DNA of 64,000 nt from Maritalea mobilis (lineage in GTDB: Bacteria > Pseudomonadota > Alphaproteobacteria > Rhodobacterales > Rhodobacteraceae), in the NCBI RefSeq assembly GCF_019800885.1, contig NZ_JAHVKE010000005.1, positions 62,001 to 126,000 of the forward strand, written 5' to 3'. The translations under genes and the position numbers were made by a program. Positions within the stretch are counted from its first letter, which is position 1. Each line of letters starts with the position of its first letter. Below, piece by piece: positions 1-9,861 of the stretch. The notes beneath the pieces were generated by a model. The model had not been told where the DNA came from, made no database searches, and saw only the letters and a list, made by a program, of their open reading frames with translations.

Positions 1-569
1 GCTTTCACGAAGCCATCCAGGATGCCGCGGATGTCGGCTATCGATATACGAAGGGCATAGAGATCGTCGAAGTTCCGGGCGAGAAGCCGCTGGCCCCCTC
101 GAAACCGTTGATGGCGCAGCGCTCCGTCGGGGCGATCAGCAAGCTCTATGTCAAACCGAACATCGTGAGCGGGCCAACCGAATTGACGATCGGCGGACAT
201 GTGGCAGTCGGAAAGCCGGTGGCGCTGTCGCACGACCTTCTGATGTTGCACATGGCCAACGCCTCGCTGCGTCATCTGGAGATGAAAGTCGGCGTTCGGA
301 CATCCGAGCAGGTGGGCGTCACCTTTACCAACCACACGTCGGGTCGCTTGAGCCTTACCCGCAATGTCGCGGCGTGCCGGGATATCGTTCCTTATGACGA
401 TGTTGCCGACAAGGTTTACACCGAGATCGGAAAGCGCGGCGATCGCGGCGCAACGCGCCCCCGCGATCTCAGGACCTACAACGCGATCTACGGGCACGAT
501 ATCGAGAATCCTTGGGAAAACAGGATCATGGTGGTCAGCTTGCCCGACCGGTTTGACGATATCATTTGA
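1..569 (+). CDS. C-terminal part of an unidentified protein (possibly glycosyltransferase-like)
   Basis: The reading frame is open from the window edge (phase starts at base 3) to TGA at 567-569, so only the last 188 or so residues are present. The internal TTG at 108 is not needed as a start. The visible part contains a GGHVAVG stretch, then an HDLLMLHMANASLRHL segment. These loosely recall the C-terminal part of family 2 glycosyltransferases of roseobacters, where a short L-x-H-x-x-M helix is followed by a charged tail. I see no diagnostic catalytic motif, so the family assignment is a guess. The gene converges on xylB, with about 40 bases between them and no clear terminator. Confidence 0.4.
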   Translation, partial: FHEAIQDAADVGYRYTKGIEIVEVPGEKPLAPSKPLMAQRSVGAISKLYVKPNIVSGPTELTIGGHVAVGKPVALSHDLLMLHMANASLRHLEMKVGVRTSEQVGVTFTNHTSGRLSLTRNVAACRDIVPYDDVADKVYTEIGKRGDRGATRPRDLRTYNAIYGHDIENPWENRIMVVSLPDRFDDII

Positions 570-610
570 TTGGGCTAGCGGGCCGTCCTTCGCCGGCGCT
601 GCGATGCAGA

Positions 611-2059
611 TCAGTGCATCTTGGCCTGCACGCCCTTGAGGGCGGGGTAGAGCGCACGGAAGGCCGCGAGGCGCGGTTTCAAAGCGTCGCCGTGATCGCT
701 CGAAGGCTCGAACCATCGACGGACATCGGGCTTGGTCATCACCTCGGATACCTGACCATCGCCAGCGGCCACCCAAGCCAGGCGCGCGGCCCCGAGGGCT
801 GGGCCAAGGTCCGCCCCTTCGCTGCGCCCAAGTCGGCAGCCCGTGACATCGGCGATGGTCTGCATGAGGAAATCGCTTCTGGTGCCGCCACCGATGGCCA
901 GCAACGCCTCGGGCGCTTGTCCGGAGTCGGACAGCGCGGCAATGGCGTCGGCGAAGGTAAAGGCGACGGCTTCGACCACGGCGCGCATCAGGCTGCCTTG
1001 CGACGTGGTTTCGCCGAGGCCTGCGAAGCCGCCGCGGATGTCCGTGTCGCCATGGGGTGTCCGCTCTCCGGTCAGGTAGGGCAGGAAGAGGGGGCCGGAC
1101 GGCGCGGCCTCGGCCTCGGCAAGGAGGGTTTCGATCGGGCGTTGCAACAGGTTCGCGAGCCACGCCATCGGGCGCGCGCCGTTCAGCATGGCCGCCATCT
1201 GGAACCAGTAGCCGGGCATCGTGTGGGCATAGGCGTGGATGCGGCTTTCGGGGTTTGGCCGGTAATCGGGGGTCGTGAAGAAGAGCTGTCCCGACGTGCC
1301 GAGCGAGATGAACCCGTCCCCGGCCTCGACAGCGCCGATTCCGACCGCCCCTGCGGCGGCATCGCCAGCCCCTGCCGCGACGGGAATGCCAACCGGCAGG
1401 CCAAGCTCTGCGGCGGGGTCCGGCAACAGGTGGCCCGCGATCTCGGTGCCATGTTTCACCTCGGGCAGCCAGGACGGGTCGGTCGCGCTGATCTCGCACA
1501 GGCGGTCGGACCAGGCGCGCCGCTCCTCGTCGAACCAGGATGTGCCGGCCGCATCGGACGGATCGGTGACCATCTCTCCATGCAGGCGCAGGCCGATATA
1601 GTCCTTCGGAAGAAGGATATGCGCGATACGGGCATGAGCCTTTGGGTCGTGGCGAGAGAGCCAGAGCACCTTGGGCGCGGTGAAGCCCGCCATCGGAAGC
1701 ACGCCGGAAAGCGCGCCCGCGTCGGGTTCCGCGGCCAGCATCACGGCGCATTCCTCGGTCGCGCGGGCGTCGTTCCAGAGGATGACCGGGCGCACCGGGC
1801 GCTTGTCCCTGTCCAACAGTACCGCCCCGTGCATCTGCCCGGATAGTCCGATGGCCTTCACCTGCGCGCGCAGGTCGGCGGACAGGCTGCCGACGGCTGT
1901 GCAGGTGGCGGCCCACCAATCGGCGCAGTTCTGCTCGCTGGCGCCGTCGAACGGGTGGGAAACAGACAAGGCCGTTGTTGCCGTTGCGGCGACCCGGCCA
2001 TCGGGTTGCAAAGCGCAGACCTTTACCGCAGACGTCCCGAGATCGATACCGAGATACAT
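611..2059 (-). CDS. xylB: Xylulokinase
   Basis: FGGY-family sugar kinase of 482 residues that phosphorylates D-xylulose (the product of D-arabitol or xylitol oxidation) with ATP in the cytoplasm. The N-terminal YLGIDLGTSAVKV is the first phosphate-binding strand of the actin-like fold; LSGQMHG and WNDARA follow, and the C-terminal GGGTRSDFLMQ is the adenosine-binding motif. I start at the ATG (2057-2059) because GGGAGGA lies about 6 bases upstream on this strand; the frame runs 5 codons further to a TTG lying inside that ribosome-binding site. It is transcribed away from the LacI-type regulator and the polyol transporter genes, so it belongs to the same locus. In the Rhodobacter sphaeroides locus, as I recall it, xylB instead ends the operon. 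Xylulose versus another ketose cannot be settled from sequence alone. Confidence 0.9.
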   Translation of the reverse strand: MYLGIDLGTSAVKVCALQPDGRVAATATTALSVSHPFDGASEQNCADWWAATCTAVGSLSADLRAQVKAIGLSGQMHGAVLLDRDKRPVRPVILWNDARATEECAVMLAAEPDAGALSGVLPMAGFTAPKVLWLSRHDPKAHARIAHILLPKDYIGLRLHGEMVTDPSDAAGTSWFDEERRAWSDRLCEISATDPSWLPEVKHGTEIAGHLLPDPAAELGLPVGIPVAAGAGDAAAGAVGIGAVEAGDGFISLGTSGQLFFTTPDYRPNPESRIHAYAHTMPGYWFQMAAMLNGARPMAWLANLLQRPIETLLAEAEAAPSGPLFLPYLTGERTPHGDTDIRGGFAGLGETTSQGSLMRAVVEAVAFTFADAIAALSDSGQAPEALLAIGGGTRSDFLMQTIADVTGCRLGRSEGADLGPALGAARLAWVAAGDGQVSEVMTKPDVRRWFEPSSDHGDALKPRLAAFRALYPALKGVQAKMH

Positions 2060-2121
2060 TTCGTGTCCTCCCAAATTCGGACGGGTTCGCCAGTCTCGGG
2101 CTTGGTCCGCACCTTTCCATG

Positions 2122-2147
2122 GTAAAGTAAAACTTTACTCGCGTAAG
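2122..2147. promoter_or_regulatory. Operator cluster between xylB and the LacI-type regulator
   Basis: Two overlapping palindromes lie in the 162-base divergent gap. The first has arms GTAAAGT (2122-2128) and ACTTTAC (2132-2138) around AAA. The second, TTTACTCGCGTAAG (2134-2147), is a 14-base imperfect palindrome with a central CG step, as usual for LacI-family operators. The second matches two further sites upstream of the binding-protein gene (3267-3280 and 3288-3301). The shared motif is TTKACNCGCGTA. The likely ligand is the adjacent LacI-type protein, repressing xylB and itself. Confidence 0.7.
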
Positions 2148-2221
2148 GTTTGCGGGAATTCTGGTTCGGGACGCAAGGGGTATTCCGGAGCACCGTCGTT
2201 TCGACGACACAGGAGGTCCGC

Positions 2222-3253
2222 ATGGGCGAACAGAAGATCAGGAACATGGAGGAGTTCGCGGCGCTCAGCGGCCTGTCCCGGCCGACCGTGTCGAAATACT
2301 TCAATGACCCTGACAGCGTCCGCCCGTCCACCCGCAAGCGAATCGAGCAGGCGCTGGAGCAATACGATTTTCGTCCGAACATCTACGCGGTGAACCAGAA
2401 CAGGCGCCTGACCAAGAATATCGGGATCGTGGTGCCCTACCTTGCCGATCCGTTCTTTGCCGAGATTGCCCGGAATATCGAACAACTCTGCATCGACACA
2501 GGGTATCGGCCGATCCTGATGAGTTCGCATGGCCAGACCGACCAGGAGAATGACAACCTCGACACGCTCCGCGCGCTGAAGCCTGCCGGCGTGTTGCTTG
2601 CGCCCTTGGGGCGGATCTCGGACAAGGGCGTGATCGAACGCTTCTGCCGCGATGTGCCGACCGTCCTGTTCGACAGCAATATCGAAGGCATGGGAGAGGC
2701 GTTCATCGGTTCCGACAATGCCAGTTTCGTGGATCAGACCGTCGATTACCTGTGTCGCAGCGGGGAGCCGCCCTGCTTTTTCGAGATGCGCACACCTGCC
2801 AACCCGAACGCGAACAAGCGCCGGATCGCCTATCTCGAGGCGATGGCGCGGCACGGCGAATCGCCCGTCGTGGTCAGCGTCGAGGGCGATGGCTGGGGGT
2901 TCGAAGAGATCGGCCGGCGCGGTGCGCATAGCGCCATCGCGGCGGGTGATTTCAAGACGAACACGATTCTTTGCAGCAACGATCGCCTTGCGATCGGGGT
3001 GCTGTCGGCCTGCTATGAGCGCGAGTTGCGTGTCGGGCGCGGACCCGATTGCGACCTGCGCGTGGCCTCGCATGATGACCACCCGTTTTCCCGATTCACC
3101 TGCCCCGCGCTGACCACAGCGGCCCATGATTACAAGGCGGTAGCCGGGCGCAGTGTCGAAACCCTGTTCGAGATGATCGAGCATGGTGGCCGCTTCCGCG
3201 AGCGCACGGAAACGCTTTTCAAGCCTTACCTGGTCGTGCGGGCGTCGGCGTGA
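2222..3253 (+). CDS. LacI-family regulator of the polyol locus
   Basis: A 343-residue transcription factor with an N-terminal LacI helix-turn-helix (about residues 8-30, NMEEFAALSGLSRPTVSKYF), a hinge around residue 50, then a periplasmic-binding-protein-like effector domain (IGIVVPYLADPFFAEI). The ATG at 2222 is chosen because AGGAGGT (2211-2217) sits 4 bases upstream; the frame continues 24 codons further without a better site. It lies between divergent xylB and the polyol transporter operon. Copies of one operator-like palindrome on both sides argue that it represses both and responds to a sugar alcohol or ketose. The effector is not known from sequence. Rhodobacter sphaeroides uses an unrelated regulator type for some polyol genes, so the regulator should not be assumed equivalent. 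Confidence 0.85.
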   Translation: MGEQKIRNMEEFAALSGLSRPTVSKYFNDPDSVRPSTRKRIEQALEQYDFRPNIYAVNQNRRLTKNIGIVVPYLADPFFAEIARNIEQLCIDTGYRPILMSSHGQTDQENDNLDTLRALKPAGVLLAPLGRISDKGVIERFCRDVPTVLFDSNIEGMGEAFIGSDNASFVDQTVDYLCRSGEPPCFFEMRTPANPNANKRRIAYLEAMARHGESPVVVSVEGDGWGFEEIGRRGAHSAIAAGDFKTNTILCSNDRLAIGVLSACYERELRVGRGPDCDLRVASHDDHPFSRFTCPALTTAAHDYKAVAGRSVETLFEMIEHGGRFRERTETLFKPYLVVRASA

Positions 3254-3266
3254 TCCGGACCTAAAA

Positions 3267-3301
3267 TTGACGCGCGTAAAAATTTTGTTGACCCGCGTAT
3301 G
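3267..3301 (+). promoter_or_regulatory. Tandem LacI-type operators upstream of the polyol operon
   Basis: TTGACGCGCGTAAA (3267-3280) and TTGACCCGCGTATG (3288-3301) are two 14-base copies of the palindrome also seen at 2134-2147. Their starts are 21 bases apart, two helical turns, so two dimers could sit on the same DNA face. Both begin with TTGAC, resembling a -35 hexamer, so the operators probably overlap the promoter; no convincing -10 could be fixed. The solute-binding protein gene starts 48 bases downstream. Confidence 0.7.
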
Positions 3302-3348
3302 ATTTGAAAGCAGGGTGCACGCGTCACATCCAACCAGGGAGGATACGG

Positions 3349-4665
3349 ATGTCTCTCAAGACCGTGCTTCGCGCGTCCGGTGCTGCTGCACTCTGCGCAA
3401 TCGCCTCGGCCGCCACGGCCCAGGACACCACCATCACCATCGCGACCGTCAACAACGGCGACATGATCCGGATGCAGGGGTACACCGACCTCTTCACCGA
3501 GCAGACCGGCATCGCCGTCGAATGGGTCACGCTGGAGGAAAACGTCCTGCGTCAGCGCGTGACGACCGACATCACCACCAATGGTGGCCAGTTCGACATC
3601 ATGACCATCGGCATGTACGAGACGCCGATCTGGGGCGCGAACGGGTGGCTTGTGCCGCTCGATGGCCTGTCCGACGAGTATGACGTCGACGACCTGCTGC
3701 CCGCGATGCGTGCCGGCCTCAGCCATGACGGCACGCTCTACGCCGCGCCGTTCTACGGCGAGTCGTCGATGATCATGTATCGCACCGACCTGATGGAAGC
3801 CGCGGGCCTTGAAATGCCCGATGCGCCGACCTGGCAGTTCATCCGCGAAGCTGCCGCCGCGATGGATGATCCCGAAAATGGCGTCAACGGTGTCTGTCTG
3901 CGCGGCAAGCCCGGCTGGGGCGAAGGCGGGGCCTTCATCACCGTGACTGGCAATTCCTTCGGCGCGCGCTGGTTCGACGAAGACTGGAACGCCCAGTTCG
4001 ATCAGCCCGAATGGGCCGAGGCGCTGAACTTCTACGTCAACCTGATGAACGACTACGGCCCCGACGGCTACGAGAACAACGGCTTCAACGAGAACCTGTC
4101 GCTGTTCCAGCAGGGTCTGTGCGGCATGTGGATTGACGCCACCGTGGCCGCATCCTTCGTGACCAACCCCGAGGAATCGGAAGTGGCGGACAGCGTCGGC
4201 TTCGCACTGGCCCCGAACAGCGAAGGTGTCGAGCGTCGCTCGAACTGGCTGTGGGCCTGGGCACTGGCGATCCCCGCCGGCACGCAGCAGGCTGACGCCG
4301 CTCTGCAATTCATCGAGTGGGCCACCTCGCGCGAGTACATCGAGCTGGTTGCCGAGAACGAAGGCTGGGCGAACGTGCCGCCGGGTGCGCGCACCTCGCT
4401 CTATGAAACGCCCGAGTACCAGGACGTGCCCTTCGCACAGATGACGCTGGACTCGATCCTTGCGGCTGATCCGACCAACCCGACCGTCGACCCGGTTCCC
4501 TATGTCGGTATCCAGTTCGTCGCGATCCCCGAATTCGCCGGCATCGCCACCGAGGTGAGCCAGGAATTCGCCGCCGCCTATGCCGGTCAGCAGACCGTGG
4601 AAGAGGCGCTGGAGCGCGCGCAAGACATCACCAACGAGGCGATGGAAGCGGCCGGCTACCGCTAA
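3349..4665 (+). CDS. smoE: Polyol ABC transporter periplasmic solute-binding protein
   Basis: Family 1 extracellular solute-binding protein of 438 residues. A Sec signal peptide occupies about residues 1-24 (basic start, hydrophobic core, ASAATAQ cleavage region). The mature part binds sorbitol/mannitol-type polyols in the periplasm and delivers them to the SmoF/SmoG permease. The start is fixed by AGGGAGGA (3336-3343) before ATG 3349; upstream codons in the frame have no ribosome-binding site. The polyol assignment rests mainly on context: two permeases, an ATPase, a sorbitol dehydrogenase and a mannitol 2-dehydrogenase follow in the order known for Rhodobacter smoEFGK-S-mtlK. A hairpin after the stop codon may make its mRNA more abundant than that of the permeases. 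Confidence 0.85.
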   Translation: MSLKTVLRASGAAALCAIASAATAQDTTITIATVNNGDMIRMQGYTDLFTEQTGIAVEWVTLEENVLRQRVTTDITTNGGQFDIMTIGMYETPIWGANGWLVPLDGLSDEYDVDDLLPAMRAGLSHDGTLYAAPFYGESSMIMYRTDLMEAAGLEMPDAPTWQFIREAAAAMDDPENGVNGVCLRGKPGWGEGGAFITVTGNSFGARWFDEDWNAQFDQPEWAEALNFYVNLMNDYGPDGYENNGFNENLSLFQQGLCGMWIDATVAASFVTNPEESEVADSVGFALAPNSEGVERRSNWLWAWALAIPAGTQQADAALQFIEWATSREYIELVAENEGWANVPPGARTSLYETPEYQDVPFAQMTLDSILAADPTNPTVDPVPYVGIQFVAIPEFAGIATEVSQEFAAAYAGQQTVEEALERAQDITNEAMEAAGYR

Positions 4666-4681
4666 GCCGACGCTCGCCCGA

Positions 4682-4728
4682 AAATCGGAAGGCGGCGCGC
4701 GCCGCCGCCTTCCACCCCCCTCCGATTT
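4682..4728 (+). promoter_or_regulatory. Intercistronic hairpin between binding-protein and permease genes
   Basis: A perfect 10-base stem (GGAAGGCGGC at 4687-4696 with GCCGCCTTCC at 4704-4713, 7-base loop) lies 21 bases after the smoE stop. An outer pair, AAATCGGA (4682-4689) with TCCGATTT (4721-4728), overlaps the left arm, so the two pairings nest with a bulge or compete. There is no downstream T tract, so it looks like a partial terminator or 3'-end stabiliser, as often found after binding-protein genes. Confidence 0.6.
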
Positions 4729-4792
4729 CCGCACAATCCGCTAATACCGGCTTGTCACGGGCGCTTGCGTCCGCATGCAGAGGATCTGTCTC

Positions 4793-5659
4793 ATGGCGAC
4801 CCAGCATTCCCGAACCGCAGCACGGATCATGATGACCCCGGCGGTCTTCCTGCTTCTGGTCTGGATGCTCGTGCCGCTGTCGATGACGCTGTGGTTCTCG
4901 TTCCGCCGTTTCCTGCCGCTTCGTGGTGGCGACCAGGGTTTCGTCTGGTTTGAAAACTACACCCGCTTCATCAGCTCCAGCTCGTTCTGGCCCGCGGTTC
5001 AGACCACCCTTGTCATCGTCGGTGGTGTCCTGCTGGTCTCCATCGTGTTCGGCATTCTCTTGGCGCTTCTTCTGGATCAGCCGATGTGGGGGCAGGGCGT
5101 TGTCCGCATCCTTGTGATCGCGCCTTTCTTCGTCATGCCCACGGTGTCGGCGCTGGTCTGGAAGAACATGTTCATGGATCCGACCAACGGCCTGTTCGCG
5201 CATCTCTGGCGGGCCTTCGGCGCCGACCCGGTCGTGTGGCTCAGCGATGTGCCAACCTTCTCGATCATCATGATCGTGTCGTGGCAATGGCTGCCCTTCG
5301 CCACCCTTATCCTTCTGACGGCGATCCAGTCGCTGGACAGTGAACAACTCGAGGCCGCCGAGATGGACGGCGCGGGGCCGCTGGCGCGGTTCGGTTTCAT
5401 CACGCTGCCGCATCTCAGCCGCGCGATCACCATCGTGATCCTGATCCAGACGATCTTCCTCTTGTCGATCTTCGCCGAGATTTTCGTGACCACCGGTGGG
5501 GCCTTCGGCACCCGGACCCTGACCTACCTGATCTACCAACGCGTTCTCGAAAGCCAGAATGTCGGCTTGGGCAGCGCGGGCGGCGTCTACGCCATCATCC
5601 TCGCCAATATCGTCGCGCTCTTCCTGATGCGCATTGTCGGCAAGAACCTGGACCGTTGA
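4793..5659 (+). CDS. smoF: Polyol ABC transporter permease
   Basis: Inner-membrane permease of 288 residues of the MalF-like carbohydrate class with about six membrane segments; the first (PAVFLLLVWMLVPLSMTLWF) follows a short cytoplasmic tail. The EAA loop that docks the ATPase is seen as EAAEMDGAGPLARFGFITLP. ATG 4793 is preferred over an ATG 18 bases upstream because AGAGGA (4779-4784) lies 8 bases before it. It pairs with the next gene (14 bases apart) to form the channel through which polyols from SmoE pass. Substrate is inferred from neighbours, since the permease sequence itself does not reveal it. Confidence 0.85.
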   Translation: MATQHSRTAARIMMTPAVFLLLVWMLVPLSMTLWFSFRRFLPLRGGDQGFVWFENYTRFISSSSFWPAVQTTLVIVGGVLLVSIVFGILLALLLDQPMWGQGVVRILVIAPFFVMPTVSALVWKNMFMDPTNGLFAHLWRAFGADPVVWLSDVPTFSIIMIVSWQWLPFATLILLTAIQSLDSEQLEAAEMDGAGPLARFGFITLPHLSRAITIVILIQTIFLLSIFAEIFVTTGGAFGTRTLTYLIYQRVLESQNVGLGSAGGVYAIILANIVALFLMRIVGKNLDR

Positions 5660-5672
5660 GGAGGACCTGACC

Positions 5673-6503
5673 ATGGCACGCGCCGTTACCACTCAACGCA
5701 AGGCCATCAACACGACCATCGCCTGGGCGATCGGCCTTCTGATCTTCTTTCCGATCCTCTGGACGATCCTGACCTCGTTCAAGACCGAAGGGGAGGCCGT
5801 CGCGAACCCGCCCGTCTTCCTGTTCTTCGACTGGACGCTGGAGAATTACGCGGTCGTGCAGGAACGCTCGAACTACATGCGCTTCTTGTGGAACTCGATC
5901 ATCATCGCGGGCGGCTCCACCCTGTTGGGCATACTCGTCGCGGTTCCGGCGGCGTGGTCCATGGCCTTCGTCCCGTCGAAGCGGACCAAGGACATCCTGC
6001 TGTGGATGCTCTCGACCAAGATGTTGCCGGCGGTGGGTGTGCTTTACCCGATCTACCTGCTCTGCATCGAGTTGGGCGTTCTCGACAGCCGCGCGGCGCT
6101 GGTCGTGATCCTGATGCTCATCAATCTGCCGATCATCGTCTGGATGCTTTATACCTACTTCCGCGAGATCCCCGGCGAGATCCTGGAGGCCGCGCGGATG
6201 GACGGCGCGGGCCTGAAGGAGGAGCTTCTCTATATCCTGACGCCGATGGCCGTGCCCGGCATCGCCTCGACCCTCCTGCTGAATTTCATCCTCGCCTGGA
6301 ACGAGGCGTTCTGGACCCTCAACCTCACGGCGGTCGACGCGGCCCCCCTGACGGCCTTCATCGCCAGCTATTCCAGCCCCGAGGGCCTGTTCTTCGCCAA
6401 GCTAAGCGCGGCTTCGACCATGGCCATCGCGCCGATCCTCATCCTTGGCTGGTTCAGCCAGAAACAACTCGTCCGCGGCCTGACCTTCGGCGCGGTGAAA
6501 TAA
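5673..6503 (+). CDS. smoG: Polyol ABC transporter permease (MalG-like)
   Basis: Second inner-membrane permease, 276 residues, MalG class. Around six membrane segments are visible, the first being TIAWAIGLLIFFPILWTILT. The EAA loop reads EAARMDGAGLKEELLYILTP, the contact surface for the ATPase. The start at ATG 5673 follows GAGGAGG (5657-5663); the preceding smoF stop lies inside this ribosome-binding region, so translation of the two is probably coupled. The upstream in-frame start inside smoF is rejected for lack of a site. The SmoK ATPase gene follows after 12 bases. Confidence 0.85.
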   Translation: MARAVTTQRKAINTTIAWAIGLLIFFPILWTILTSFKTEGEAVANPPVFLFFDWTLENYAVVQERSNYMRFLWNSIIIAGGSTLLGILVAVPAAWSMAFVPSKRTKDILLWMLSTKMLPAVGVLYPIYLLCIELGVLDSRAALVVILMLINLPIIVWMLYTYFREIPGEILEAARMDGAGLKEELLYILTPMAVPGIASTLLLNFILAWNEAFWTLNLTAVDAAPLTAFIASYSSPEGLFFAKLSAASTMAIAPILILGWFSQKQLVRGLTFGAVK

Positions 6504-6515
6504 GGAGACCTCTGC

Positions 6516-7516
<1,001 letters not shown>

Positions 7517-7520
<4 letters not shown>

Positions 7521-8290
7521 GCCGGCTTGAAGGAAAAACGGCACTGATCACCGGTGCGGCCCGCGGTATCGGGCGGGCCTTTGCCGAGGCCTATGTGCGC
7601 GAGGGGGCCAAGGTTTGCATCGCCGATATCGATATCGCCCGCGCACGGAAAACCGTGGGCGAGATCGGCCCGGCCGCCACCGCGATCGAGATGGATGTGA
7701 CGCGACAGGAAAGCATCGACGCCGCCGTGGACGAGGCGATCGCGGCCATGGGCCATATCGACATCCTGATCAACAACGCCGCGATTTTCAGTGCCGCACC
7801 CATCGTCGAGATCACGCGCGAGGATTACCAGCGCGTGTTCGATATCAACGTCTCGGGCGTGCTGTTCACCATGCAGGCCGTCGCGCGGCACATGATCGAC
7901 CGGGCCCAGGGCGGCAAGATCATCAACATGGCAAGCCAGGCCGGTCGCCGGGGGGAGCCGCTCGTCGCGGTCTATTGCGCCAGCAAGGCCGCGATCATCA
8001 GCCTGACGCAATCGGCCGGCCTGAACCTGATCGAGCACCGGATCAACGTGAACGCCATCGCGCCCGGCGTCGTGGATGGGGAGCATTGGGACGGCGTCGA
8101 CGCCTTCTTTGCCAAGTACGAGGGCAAGGCCCCGGGGCAAAAGAAGAAAGAGGTCGGCGCAGGTGTCCCCTACGGGCGCATGGGGCGGGCAGAGGACCTG
8201 ACCGGCATGGCTGTATTCCTCGCCACCCCCGAGGCCGATTACATCGTGGCGCAGTGCTACAACGTGGACGGCGGACAATGGATGAGCTGA
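7517..8290 (+). CDS. smoS: Sorbitol (L-iditol-type) dehydrogenase, SDR family
   Basis: Classical short-chain dehydrogenase of 257 residues. The NAD-binding motif is TGAARGIG (residues 12-19), NNAA follows, and the catalytic Ser-Tyr-Lys set lies in NMASQAG and YCASK. The family member next to Rhodobacter polyol transporters oxidises D-sorbitol to D-fructose, galactitol to tagatose and L-iditol. That activity is inferred here from family plus operon position. It starts at ATG 7517 inside the smoK stop (ATGA) and its TGA overlaps the next start (TGATG), so three reading frames are coupled. A cytoplasmic NAD-dependent enzyme. Confidence 0.87.
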
Positions 8291-9792
8291 TGATTTCAAG
8301 CACTGCCCACCCCGTCCGGCTGTCCAACAGCACGCTGGCCGATCTGCCCGAGGGAATCGCGCGCCCGAGCTATGACCGCGCGGCCCTGACCCCGGGGATC
8401 GTTCATATCGGGCTGGGCAATTTCCATCGCGCGCACCAGGCGTGGTATTTGCACCGGCTGATGCAGCAAGGCGAGGCGCTGGATTGGGCGATCATCGGCG
8501 CAGGTGTCCGGCCCTATGACGCGGCGATGCGCGAACGGCTGATTGCGCAGGATTGCCTGACCACCCTGATCGAGCTCGCCCCCGACCACCGCTCGGCGGA
8601 GGTCACCGGCGCGATGATCGACTACCTGCCCATCGAAGAGGGCAATGGCCCGCTTATCGCGGCCATGTCCGACCCGTCTGTCCGCATCGTGGCGCTGACC
8701 GTGACCGAGGGCGGGTATTACACGGACCCGGCGACCGGCCTGTTCGACAGCCGCCATCCCGACATCCGGCACGATGCAGAGCACCCCGACCGCCCCCGCA
8801 CGGCCTTCGGCGCGATGGTCGCGGCCCTGCGCGCAAGGCGAGAGGCGGGGATCGGCCCCTTTGCCGGCCTGTCTTGCGACAACCTGCGCGGCAATGGTGG
8901 CGTTCTGCAGCAGACCGTCGTGGGCCTTGCCCGGTTGAGCGATCCGGCCCTGGCCGACTGGATCGAGGCCGAGGCGAGCTTTCCGAACTCGATGGTCGAT
9001 TGCATCGTCCCCGCGACCGGGCCGGCAGAATTGGCCCTTGCGCGCGAGATGGGCATAGAGGACGCCGCCCCCGTCACGCACGAGAATTTCCGCCAATGGG
9101 TGATCGAGGATGATTTCTGCGCCGGTCGCCCCGATTGGGACCGTGTCGGCGCCACCTTTACCGACGATGTGCATTCCTACGAGATGATGAAGATCCGCAT
9201 CCTGAATGCGGGTCACCAGGTGTTGGCCAATGCGGGCGAACTGCTCTCGGTGCCGACCATCGCGGGATGCGCGGCGCATCCGGCCATCGCACCCTTTTTC
9301 CGAAAGGTGCAGACCGAGGAAATCGTGCCTTACGTCCACGCCGTCCCCGGCATGACGCCGACACAATACCTGGATCTGATCGAACGGCGTTTTTCCAACC
9401 CGGCCATCCGCGACACGACACGCCGCGTCGCGTTTGACGGATCGTCCCGCCACACCGGGTTTGTCCTGCCGATCCTTCGCGATGCGCTCGCCGCCGGTGG
9501 CCCCGTCCGAGGGCTGGCACTGGTCGAGGCGCTCTGGGCCCGCATGTGTGCCGGTACGCGGGAGGATGGGTCGGTGATCGAACCGAACGATCCGGCCTGG
9601 GCCACGCTTGTTGCCGCCGCGCAAGCCGCAAAGGACGATCCGCGCAGCTGGCTGCAGCAGGCCGACCTCTACGGCGATCTCGCGTCGCATGCGGGGTTTG
9701 CCGATGCGTTCGAGCAATGGCTTCGCAGGATCTGGCAAGACGGGACCGAGGCGGTTTTGCGCGAATACGCCCGGGCTTCGCGGTCGTCGTAA
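8290..9792 (+). CDS. mtlK: Mannitol 2-dehydrogenase
   Basis: Polyol-specific long-chain dehydrogenase of 500 residues that oxidises D-mannitol to D-fructose (and usually D-arabitol to D-xylulose, which would feed XylB). The N-terminal Rossmann part has HIGLGNFHRAHQ; the catalytic Lys-Asn-His set is visible in MKIRILNAGHQ. The frame is open far upstream through smoS in an unrelated frame, so the start must be chosen. ATG 8290 overlaps the smoS stop as TGATG; ATG 8278 (four codons longer) is an alternative. Last gene of the operon. No strong terminator follows; the sdaA leader begins about 70 bases downstream. Confidence 0.88.
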   Translation: MISSTAHPVRLSNSTLADLPEGIARPSYDRAALTPGIVHIGLGNFHRAHQAWYLHRLMQQGEALDWAIIGAGVRPYDAAMRERLIAQDCLTTLIELAPDHRSAEVTGAMIDYLPIEEGNGPLIAAMSDPSVRIVALTVTEGGYYTDPATGLFDSRHPDIRHDAEHPDRPRTAFGAMVAALRARREAGIGPFAGLSCDNLRGNGGVLQQTVVGLARLSDPALADWIEAEASFPNSMVDCIVPATGPAELALAREMGIEDAAPVTHENFRQWVIEDDFCAGRPDWDRVGATFTDDVHSYEMMKIRILNAGHQVLANAGELLSVPTIAGCAAHPAIAPFFRKVQTEEIVPYVHAVPGMTPTQYLDLIERRFSNPAIRDTTRRVAFDGSSRHTGFVLPILRDALAAGGPVRGLALVEALWARMCAGTREDGSVIEPNDPAWATLVAAAQAAKDDPRSWLQQADLYGDLASHAGFADAFEQWLRRIWQDGTEAVLREYARASRSS

Positions 9793-9861
9793 CCGGGGGG
9801 CTGTCGCAGACCGGTCGCGGCGCGTCGCATGCGATGTGACCTGAGCCATCCGGCGCGCTAG

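Noticed and set aside
566-1846. Plus-strand open frame of 426 codons
   Set aside because: It is antisense to xylB, whose motifs and ribosome-binding site are clear; the translation has no family features and is an artefact of high third-position GC.
7615-8289. Long upstream extension of the mannitol dehydrogenase frame
   Set aside because: Arg/His-rich translation overlapping smoS in another frame; the real protein begins near 8278-8290.
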